Assembly (NCBI GenBank): GCA_964626685.1
Contig: CAZVJY010000007.1
Span: 1-64,000 of the forward strand
Source of the DNA: RGEC01 sp964626685
GTDB taxonomy: Bacteria; Bacteroidota; Bacteroidia; NS11-12g; UBA955
Reading direction: 5' to 3'
DNA: 64,000 bases
This document shows, piece after piece, positions 57,345-64,000 of the stretch (position 1 is its first letter; every line of letters begins with the position of its first letter). The notes beneath the pieces were generated by a model, which was given only the letters and a program-made list of their open reading frames with translations, did not search any database and was not told where the DNA came from. The translations under genes were made by a program, and so were the position numbers.

Positions 57345-60300
57345 CTAATTCTTCGGTCTAAGCAGTAAAACGACACCTTTATCCTGTCTGTTTGGTGTTT
57401 TTCGGCCCTTGAATTTAATTCTGTATGCATAAACATCTTCCTGGCAAGGCACCCCATTAAAAGTTCCATCCCAAAATTGAGAAGGGTTTTCAGTCTTGAA
57501 CACAATTTGACCCCAGCGGTTATAGATGAGCATCTCGAATTCTATGGCACCAATTATAACAGGTTCAAGTTTGTCGTTAAAGCCATCATTATTGGGTGTG
57601 AATGCATTGGGTATGAAATAAACAACGGTATCGCGGTAACAGAATTCCACTTCAGAACTATCTGTGCAACCGCCGGCATTTCGTACAACCAATTTTACTT
57701 TGTAGCGGTTTTTTTCGCCCGAGTAAGTGTGTTTGGGGCTTCCTGACGGATCGAAAGGCTCTGAAGTGCCATCGCCCCAATACCAGGTACCTGCAATTGC
57801 TCCAATACAGTTATTGAAAATGCGCAGTGTTGGGTAAACAGGACTGAGGCATCGGGCTCCGTTGGGGATACTGCCAATAAATGCGGCAGTAATGGCTTTA
57901 TATCCCGGTATTTCAATGCTCGTGTCGACAATACAGCCTGTTTTAAGGTTCTCGGCTGTTACACGGTAGAGATTTCCGCTTGGGGCATTGAGCGAATCGC
58001 CTGTATAAACCGGGCTAACATCCCACGTAAATCGGTAAGGATCACCATCTTTCATTTTTAGTTTAATCCAGCCCCGCTGACCAAAGCAAACAGGTGGAGA
58101 GGTGTTTACTGAAAAATAGGGTTTGGGATGCCTGTAAATTGGTACATCTGCTGTGGCCGGCTCACTGCATGCATCAGTTACTGTAACCTTGTAAACAGTT
58201 GTACTTGCCGGGCTTACAAAGGTTCCGTTTCCGGTTTGGCCGTTGCTCCATGAGAAAACATATGAAAACTTATCACCGCCGGTAGCCGAGGCCCTGAGCC
58301 AAACGATTTCGCCCGGGCAAATGGTATCGGCAGGCGGATTTACCTTTACTTTAAGTGTGTCAGAAACCATCACATCCAGGTTGGTTGAAGCTGTGCATGC
58401 ACCGGAAATCAAGGTGTATGTGATTGTGTGTTTGCCACTGCCTGCCAGAAAAGGATTAAAGTTGTCAGTGTTTACCCCTTTTCCTGAATAAACGCCTCCG
58501 GCAATGTTGGCAGTAAGAAGATAAGCTGCATTCTTATAGCAATAATCTGTTACCGGGTTTACAAACCAAAGGGCAGGAGCCGCATCGACCCGGATATTGA
58601 ATGAAGTAGTACATCCCCATTTGTTTCTAAATGTGATGACATGCGTACCGGGTCCAGCCACAGCCGGATTGAATCTTCCAGCTGCGGCATTGATAATTCC
58701 TTTGCCGCTGAAGGTGCCCCCGGTTTCCCCTGCACGGCAATTGAATGGAGCCGATGTGTTGCATACGGCTGTATCACCTTGTGCTATGGGTTTTGGTCTT
58801 ACGAATACATTGAGTGTATCGCGACATCCATTTTTATTGTATACAATCTTATGATTACCGAATCCGGCAAGACTTGCATTAAATCCATTAATACCTGTTA
58901 TGCCAGGGCCGGTCCAAAATCCACCATCGGGACTCAGGCCGAGCAAAGCGTTATTTAACATCCGAACCGGTGTTTCAATACAAAAAAACTGGGTATCCTT
59001 TTTGTTGATTTTGGTTGGAATTAAATGCACAAACTTTCGGTCACTGCATTGCCCGCTGCGAATGGTAAGCGTATCTATGTATGTGAGTTTGCCCAAAGAA
59101 AAGAAAAAGACAGGATCGTAATTAGGGGAAGATGGCGATACAATACCCCTTCCACTCCAGGTATAGTTTAATGTCGGCCTGAAATTGGTCAGTGTTTTTA
59201 GTCCTGCAGCAGGACAAAAAGTATCGTTGGGGCCTGCTTCACTGGGCAAAACGGTCAAGCGTGTGGTGTCTTTGCATCCACCTCCATTCCAGATAATTAG
59301 CTTGTTTCCTGCACCTCCTGTCTGGCTTGGGTTGTAGGTGCCCCAGTATGAATTGATTAATCCTGAAAAGTTATCGGGGAATATGCCTTTCGGAGAAAAT
59401 GTAAGGGTATCGCTGGTGCGTGACTCACAAGTGGTGTCATACTTAGGAACGACTATGTTTTCAACCCTTATGATTTTAACGCTTTTACAGCCTTTCCAGG
59501 TGTATGTATCGCGGTATATACCGGGTACGTCCGGTGTGAAAATGCCTGTGGGTGTTATTTTGGGGCCACTCCAGGTTCCGCCTGGAGGACCATACCACCA
59601 TACTGCCTGTGGTGGCTTTCCCGGGCAAAAGACGTTGTCCAGGTTCCATGGTCCGGTGGAATTAACTATGACCGTATCCGCGCACTTTCCTATCTGGTAC
59701 CATACTTTACATTTGCCCCAGAAAACAGAAGGCTTGAACTCGCCTGTGGTTGCGTTTACAATTCCGGTTCCCTGCCATTTGCCACCGGCAGGGCTTGCCC
59801 GCAGAAAAATATTGGGACCATAATAGCAAACCTCCGTATCCGCCATAGCAACAGGAGGGTCAAGTACAGTAACATCTACGGTGTCTTCAGCAGGTATAGA
59901 CGTTCCGTCCGTAACCCTGAGAATGTATCGGGTGGAGATGGTTGGACAAACCCTGTGTGGTCCGGCGCCGGTAAGTGATGGAGTCCAGGTATAAACATAT
60001 TTGGATGCATTTCCTCCGCTAACCGTAGCCCTTAAAAAGGTACAGCTACCCTTACACAAAGTATCGGAATCTGTTTTTAGTATAACTTTAAGTGGGCAAT
60101 CCGAAACATTGAAATTCAATTTACTGGTAGTTAAGTAAACGCTGTCGCAAAAATCCTTCCAGTATACATTCAACTGAAAAGTATAGGTGCCATTTAGTGC
60201 GAGTGCGCTATTGGTGTTTACAGTAAAAATGGTGGCTTTGCCTCCTGAACAATTATCAGGTGAAATAGATGTAATACCTACCATGCCTAGAGGTCCGGTT

Positions 60301-60839
60301 AGGGAAGCCAAGGATGCTTTTATGCTATCACAGGGTATCTGTCGGTTGCTATTTACCTTAAAGGACGTAGCGTTGCATTTTACTGTTCCATTCAACGTAA
60401 ATACCGGCGTAGGTGGGGGGATAATGGTTGTGATAACATCTGCCTCCCAGCCAAAGCAGGCAACACTTTTATCTGTTTTAAAATGAATCGTAATAAAACT
60501 ATCCTTGCTCGTAACTGTACCCGGGCCTTTGCTGCCGCTCCATCTGCCAAGCAGAGGAGCAAAAGTATCTTTACCATCAAAAATCCTAAGAATATCATGG
60601 TCTTTTTCTGTGCAGAACGATTTAAAAACCAATTTGATATTTTTTGCCCCAGGGACACTGAATGTTAGGGTATAATTTTCATTGTGGTCATAATCGCCCT
60701 TCGTTTTGCCCTTTTCGCTGTCTTTAAAAATACCTTTACATATCCTAACCCTGCCGTTTTGCATGAATACCTCTGTCTGTGCCTGCATCATTTGTGCCAG
60801 GCCTGCAAGAAAAAATATGCAAAACAGTTTTTTAAGCAT
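57345..60839 (-). CDS. Giant secreted CUB/repeat protein with gliding-type C-terminus
   Basis: A 1164-residue exported protein. After a signal peptide (1-20) comes a CUB-like domain (about 30-140; FKSFCTEKDHDILRIFDGKD). From about 330 to 825 lie seven related modules of 65-80 residues (pattern GG-W-G-GI-----G-F-P---G---I-Y--GC). PKD-like segments follow at about 840-1060, and a gliding-motility CHU_C-type C-terminus (about 1070-1164; FIPNAFTPNNDGFNDKLEP, YNRWGQIVFKTENP, VYAYRIKFKGRK) ends the protein. It would be exported by type IX secretion to the cell surface or beyond. The ligand is unknown. It is the last large gene of the right-end operon. Confidence 0.92.
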   Translation of the reverse strand: MLKKLFCIFFLAGLAQMMQAQTEVFMQNGRVRICKGIFKDSEKGKTKGDYDHNENYTLTFSVPGAKNIKLVFKSFCTEKDHDILRIFDGKDTFAPLLGRWSGSKGPGTVTSKDSFITIHFKTDKSVACFGWEADVITTIIPPPTPVFTLNGTVKCNATSFKVNSNRQIPCDSIKASLASLTGPLGMVGITSISPDNCSGGKATIFTVNTNSALALNGTYTFQLNVYWKDFCDSVYLTTSKLNFNVSDCPLKVILKTDSDTLCKGSCTFLRATVSGGNASKYVYTWTPSLTGAGPHRVCPTISTRYILRVTDGTSIPAEDTVDVTVLDPPVAMADTEVCYYGPNIFLRASPAGGKWQGTGIVNATTGEFKPSVFWGKCKVWYQIGKCADTVIVNSTGPWNLDNVFCPGKPPQAVWWYGPPGGTWSGPKITPTGIFTPDVPGIYRDTYTWKGCKSVKIIRVENIVVPKYDTTCESRTSDTLTFSPKGIFPDNFSGLINSYWGTYNPSQTGGAGNKLIIWNGGGCKDTTRLTVLPSEAGPNDTFCPAAGLKTLTNFRPTLNYTWSGRGIVSPSSPNYDPVFFFSLGKLTYIDTLTIRSGQCSDRKFVHLIPTKINKKDTQFFCIETPVRMLNNALLGLSPDGGFWTGPGITGINGFNASLAGFGNHKIVYNKNGCRDTLNVFVRPKPIAQGDTAVCNTSAPFNCRAGETGGTFSGKGIINAAAGRFNPAVAGPGTHVITFRNKWGCTTSFNIRVDAAPALWFVNPVTDYCYKNAAYLLTANIAGGVYSGKGVNTDNFNPFLAGSGKHTITYTLISGACTASTNLDVMVSDTLKVKVNPPADTICPGEIVWLRASATGGDKFSYVFSWSNGQTGNGTFVSPASTTVYKVTVTDACSEPATADVPIYRHPKPYFSVNTSPPVCFGQRGWIKLKMKDGDPYRFTWDVSPVYTGDSLNAPSGNLYRVTAENLKTGCIVDTSIEIPGYKAITAAFIGSIPNGARCLSPVYPTLRIFNNCIGAIAGTWYWGDGTSEPFDPSGSPKHTYSGEKNRYKVKLVVRNAGGCTDSSEVEFCYRDTVVYFIPNAFTPNNDGFNDKLEPVIIGAIEFEMLIYNRWGQIVFKTENPSQFWDGTFNGVPCQEDVYAYRIKFKGRKTPNRQDKGVVLLLRPKN

Positions 60840-61288
60840 CAGCGTATTATCGTTATTTCAGGGGTTTTAATTGGATTACTCCAGTTTCCGGTTCGGTCTT
60901 TTATTCTTACAGTAAAGGAAGTTGTCTCCAAGTTTCCGGTACCCAAAAGAAATACATTCCTTAAATTCATCGTCATTTTACCTTTAATTCGAACTTTGGC
61001 ATCCACAGGTGCCATTGGCGGAACATGGTAGTAATCAGCTTTGGTTAATCTCTCATCCTGAACCTCAAGGCTGTTAATGTCGGCATTGTCATTGCCTAAA
61101 TCGCCATCACCATCTTCATAGGTAAATGTGATTTTAAGTGAATCGGTAAATTGTTTAACTTCGGTAGGTTCTATTTTAACCAATGCAATACGGGGCACAG
61201 GATTGCCGGTATTGTTCACAACTTCTTTACAGCTGTTAAGCAAAGGCATAAACACCAGGATTAATATAGTAGCGCAAATGATTCTCAT
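60839..61288 (-). CDS. Small lipoprotein in secreted-protein operon
   Basis: A 149-residue lipoprotein with a signal ending in LLNSC (Cys20). The rest resembles a single Ig-like or cadherin-like beta domain (FTYEDGDGDLGNDNADI, then VRIKGKMTMNL and FTVRIKDRTGNWS), with an Asp-rich loop that may bind calcium. Its stop overlaps the next start by one base and its own start overlaps the upstream stop by four bases. Function unknown; it is probably an accessory surface protein for the operon. Confidence 0.8.
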   Translation of the reverse strand: MRIICATILILVFMPLLNSCKEVVNNTGNPVPRIALVKIEPTEVKQFTDSLKITFTYEDGDGDLGNDNADINSLEVQDERLTKADYYHVPPMAPVDAKVRIKGKMTMNLRNVFLLGTGNLETTSFTVRIKDRTGNWSNPIKTPEITIIR

Positions 61289-62238
61289 GGTATTCTTAAA
61301 GCAAAGTATTTCTTAAGAAAGAACATGCTGTTGGTATTGGGCAGCTGATAATTGTTGTTGATATTATCACTACAGGTAATGCGGAACCAAATAACATCAT
61401 ATGATTGCAAGCCACTGGTTGAAAAAGGGAAATACCAAACATATGGTGTTGAGGTCGCATAAAGGCCCGGCATGTTTTTGGCCATTCCTTTTACAAGTGG
61501 TTTTTCATTTGCAGGGTTAAAATTCTCAGGATCAGTGGACCAGTTTATGCTCATGCCTGTTAGGTTTTCCTGGTTAAGGATATCATCTTCCAAAGAAAAC
61601 CAGAGCTCCAGGTTTTGTCCGGGCTGCGCAATTACAGGTTCGTACTTTCCTCCACGACCCAGAGGCGAGCCGTTAAGTAAGGCCTGCACGCCCAGAATTT
61701 GTGGCGGGAAATTAACGGAACCCGGCTTGTTGCCTTTGGAATCAGGAGCTCCTTTATTAATCCATTGTTTTAAGTTTTCTAAAAGTTTATTTTTTAAGGT
61801 AGGGTAATTGCTGCCTGGGTCAAGCGCAAGGGGCATTATTCCAGAGTTTCCGCCCAAATCCACTGTCATTCGGTAAATCAGCATGCTTGCGTCGGCATTG
61901 CCCGGAAGGACCCTTGCATTGAAGGTGCCTCCCTGATCGTTCTTTATGGGCTTGACGTTAACCAGTGAAGCGAAGGAACTTTCAACCGTCCGAAAATCAG
62001 GCTCAAAAGTGCCGTCATGGCATCCGCTGTTGGCACAAGTTGGAGCAAATAAATCACGGTGCAATCCCTGTATGCTTGTAGGATCAGCGGAAGAATCACG
62101 CGATGTGGTTGTGTCTCTGTTTATCTTGATGGGCTTTCCATAGGGATTGTTTATAGATGAACCCTCCTTTTTGCAGCCTATTCCAAAAACAATCAGAACA
62201 GACAGTATTGCAGGTATAAGATTGGTTTTTTTCATCAC
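61285..62238 (-). CDS. Lipoprotein with cytochrome-c-like CX4CH motif
   Basis: A 317-residue lipoprotein with signal ending in FGIGC (Cys22). Around residue 68 is LFAPTCANSGCHDG, a CX4CH haem-like motif found in surface c-type cytochrome domains of Bacteroidota and Planctomycetes. Later MPLALDPGSNYPTLKNKLL and LKQWINKGAPDSKGN resemble the C-terminal helix of such domains (Met as possible axial ligand). Haem binding is likely but not proven, since the spacing is non-canonical. It overlaps its neighbours by four bases on each side. Confidence 0.8.
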   Translation of the reverse strand: MMKKTNLIPAILSVLIVFGIGCKKEGSSINNPYGKPIKINRDTTTSRDSSADPTSIQGLHRDLFAPTCANSGCHDGTFEPDFRTVESSFASLVNVKPIKNDQGGTFNARVLPGNADASMLIYRMTVDLGGNSGIMPLALDPGSNYPTLKNKLLENLKQWINKGAPDSKGNKPGSVNFPPQILGVQALLNGSPLGRGGKYEPVIAQPGQNLELWFSLEDDILNQENLTGMSINWSTDPENFNPANEKPLVKGMAKNMPGLYATSTPYVWYFPFSTSGLQSYDVIWFRITCSDNINNNYQLPNTNSMFFLKKYFALRIP

Positions 62239-63578
62239 ATTCTTTGGAAAAGGCTTTTTGACTGAGGATCAAGATATGGACTGGATTTCACTTCATCGTA
62301 AATGCCAAATATATCTGCTATGGTAGGAACAATATCGGTGAGTTTTCCTACCCGGTTACCTTCGGAGCCAACAGACATTTTGGGCACATTTTTTCCTACC
62401 ATAACCGACCATACGCGCATGGCATTCGCATCGCTATGGTCATAGGCATACCAGTCGTTTTCATCCAAAATTGGATTTGGATTAAGATTCCTACCGCATT
62501 CCGGAGCTATAATCATGATGGTTTTACCTGCCATTTCGGGTATGTTGTTTTGAATATAATTCCAAAGCCAGCCTACTGAATGATCGGCACGGTGTAGGCT
62601 GCGGAGGTATCCGGTAAAATTGCTGTGACAGCCATCCACGGCGCTCATGTTAAGTGTAAGAAACTTGGGTTTAAAGTGGCGTAATACTTCTGCAGCATAA
62701 CTTATAGTTACCGCGTCGCCATTGTCTGTAACCGGGGGGCGGGGAATGAGTCCCTGATTTTGTCTTTGAAAAACAGCCCGGATAAATTCTTTGATTTTGG
62801 TTTTTTCTTCGTCCGTATTTTTGATAGTCTCCATCTGGTCAGGGCTTAATCCAAAACTCTGATCCAGAAAGTTTTTCATGTAATACATAGGATCCAGATC
62901 GGCCCGTGAATAGGGTTTCCCATTGCCCAAAATTTCTCTGCCTACACTGCCAAATGTGTATGGTGCTGCAAACATATTTCCACCATATTGTAGTCCGTAA
63001 TCCGGATTTTTGCTGCTATTCAGCAGGGGAGTGCTGTTGCCTAAACCGTTTGCAATAAACCAGGTGTCCAGCGTTGCGAAACCAGCATGTTTTCTCAGAT
63101 ATTCAAAAATGGTGGGGTACTTGGGGCGTGTTTTGAGTCCCTGTGCAGTTCCAAGGCTACCGGTGATGAGCGTGTTCAATCCCACATAGTGTCCTGCACT
63201 GATGGCTGACATTTCCTTAAAAACCGTTCCCGTATCTTCCATGCTCTGGCTAAGAATACGCGGTATGGGTTCGCTACCGCGGGTAGCACCGCCACCCGGA
63301 TCGGTTCCAAAAACAATTTTACGGTCAGGTGCAGTTCCTGAGAAAAGGTTAGGCATAATGTTTCCTGCCGCACCCGTTACATCCTGGCTGTCATCAAGAT
63401 AGCGCTGTAAAACACTTTCCTGCTGTCGAACCCCACCTGCAAACATAACCATGACCACGTATTCGGCTTTAGGTGCATTGGTGCGAGCAAACATTCTGCC
63501 GGTAGGCAATATGTAGGGCGCTGCTACAGTTCCGGCCGTAACCATTCCTGTCTTTTTGAAAAAATCTCTTCTGTTCAT
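62235..63578 (-). CDS. Tat-signal DUF1501/sulfatase-fold protein
   Basis: A 447-residue protein with a twin-arginine signal (MNRRDFFKKTGMVTAGTVAAP). The body is alkaline-phosphatase-like: EYVVMVMFAGGVRQQES near the start, PKFLTLNMSAVDGCHSNFTGYLR, KTIMIIAPECGRNLNPN and LTDIVPTIADIFGIYDE, as in sulfatases and DUF1501 proteins. Not all metal ligands of a phosphatase can be assigned, so catalysis is open. It would be folded in the cytoplasm before Tat export. It lies nine bases after an incomplete gene and four bases overlap the CX4CH lipoprotein gene. Confidence 0.85.
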   Translation of the reverse strand: MNRRDFFKKTGMVTAGTVAAPYILPTGRMFARTNAPKAEYVVMVMFAGGVRQQESVLQRYLDDSQDVTGAAGNIMPNLFSGTAPDRKIVFGTDPGGGATRGSEPIPRILSQSMEDTGTVFKEMSAISAGHYVGLNTLITGSLGTAQGLKTRPKYPTIFEYLRKHAGFATLDTWFIANGLGNSTPLLNSSKNPDYGLQYGGNMFAAPYTFGSVGREILGNGKPYSRADLDPMYYMKNFLDQSFGLSPDQMETIKNTDEEKTKIKEFIRAVFQRQNQGLIPRPPVTDNGDAVTISYAAEVLRHFKPKFLTLNMSAVDGCHSNFTGYLRSLHRADHSVGWLWNYIQNNIPEMAGKTIMIIAPECGRNLNPNPILDENDWYAYDHSDANAMRVWSVMVGKNVPKMSVGSEGNRVGKLTDIVPTIADIFGIYDEVKSSPYLDPQSKSLFQRM

Positions 63579-63587
63579 GGTTAACTG

Positions 63588-64000
63588 TTAATAATACTGG
63601 TATTCATCGCTCACGGAAAAGGCAGTGTATACCATTTCCACCGATACATTGGGATTGCTATTGATGTAATTGATGAAGAATGTTTTCTCTCCCTCTGAAG
63701 GATAGCGCAGAAAAAAGCGCTTGTAGCATTTTTCTACAAAAGCCGCTACATCGGCGCGCATTTCGCTGTCTTTGGGTATTTTTAGGGTGGAGGTGTTGAA
63801 GTAGTTGCTTAACACCATTTCATTGGCTACATTTCTGTCGCCAATGCTGTAAATCACGTTTTGGGTTTTGTAGAGCTGGGTGGGAGAGATGGGCACCTGA
63901 TACAGATTGGTGTACAATATCGATATGTACTCAGCATCAGATTTGCGCTTGGTTTTGAGGCTTTTGTCTTCATATACAACTTTATCAGTCACCCCAAAAG
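63588..64000 (-). CDS. Partial gene of surface operon, N-terminus beyond window
   Basis: The frame is open to the right edge, so only the last 136 codons are visible. The sequence is Tyr/Phe-rich and helical; its end (RYPSEGEKTFFINYIN, then VYTAFSVSDEYQYY) resembles the C-terminus of proteins that partner DUF1501 proteins in some Bacteroidota and Planctomycetes (ending in -F--SDE(Y/F)QY). A GTG at 63992 is an internal codon rather than a start. I do not assign a family. It is followed by the Tat-signal gene after nine bases. Confidence 0.65.
   Translation of the reverse strand, partial: FGVTDKVVYEDKSLKTKRKSDAEYISILYTNLYQVPISPTQLYKTQNVIYSIGDRNVANEMVLSNYFNTSTLKIPKDSEMRADVAAFVEKCYKRFFLRYPSEGEKTFFINYINSNPNVSVEMVYTAFSVSDEYQYY

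Overview
This window comes from a chromosome of the phylum Bacteroidota, most likely an aquatic or soil member outside Bacteroidales. The evidence is: three proteins of type IX secretion or gliding-motility type (CHU_C-like or T9SS C-terminal domains), SusC/FecA-like TonB-dependent receptors carrying a CarboxypepD_reg domain, a DUF4249 lipoprotein, the block rpmB-rpmG-DUF4295-ftsY-rimO, bacillithiol ligase BshC, and many -7 boxes matching the Bacteroidota consensus TAnnTTTG. The genus cannot be named from sequence alone. No rRNA, CRISPR array, prophage or insertion sequence was seen. One tRNA gene (Leu, anticodon TAA) is present.

Layout. 1-2.2 kb: ECF sigma factor, small anti-sigma-like protein and a lipoprotein, then fmt, all on the minus strand. 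2.2-6.1 kb: a large SBBP beta-propeller secreted protein followed with no gap by a 49-residue DUF2256 zinc-ribbon gene. 6.2-9.8 kb: exbB-exbD-exbD-tonB, a strong terminator, and a short secreted copy of the TonB C-terminal domain. 9.8-14.1 kb: tandem ABC ATPase, LuxR-type regulator, LysM protein, O-antigen-ligase-like protein. 14.1-18.6 kb: rpmB, rpmG, DUF4295, ftsY, rimO, bshC. 18.7-27.9 kb: OmpA-like protein, miaA with a pRiA4b ORF-3-like protein, TonB-dependent receptor, mutS, and an NAPE-PLD-like hydrolase. 28-32 kb: membrane pyrophosphatase hppA divergent from map and a metallo-hydrolase, with a perfect inverted repeat between them. 32-36.4 kb: membrane glycosyltransferase with TPRs, family 2 glycosyltransferase, methyltransferase. 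36.5-42 kb: tRNA-Leu, TPR lipoprotein, small lipoprotein, tcdA-like gene, lysozyme-like protein, subtilisin-type protease. 42-48.5 kb: a six-gene minus-strand run (gcdH-like, unknown, phosphohexomutase, DUF2279, two acyltransferases that look like an aminolipid pair). 48.6-55 kb: folB, TonB-dependent receptor plus DUF4249 lipoprotein, uvrA. 55-64 kb: NFACT protein, HMA-CDF metal transporter, and a tightly overlapping operon for surface or secreted proteins that runs off the right edge.

How the parts fit. The ExbB/ExbD/TonB set would energise the two TonB-dependent receptors. The pyrophosphatase may add a second ion-motive source. The T9SS-type proteins, LysM protein and OmpA-like protein are envelope proteins. 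The rest is mostly housekeeping: translation, DNA repair, cofactor and tRNA modification.

I found no obvious new defence or mobile system. The most notable signals are: a promoter grammar TAnnTT(T/C)GCA lying only 4-5 bases from several start codons (predicted leaderless mRNAs), the operator-like repeat at the hppA/map divergent promoter, a cysteine-rich tail on the pyrophosphatase together with a relocated glutamate, the free-standing duplicated TonB domain, and the right-end operon combining a Tat-signal phosphatase-fold protein, a CX4CH lipoprotein and a giant repeat protein.
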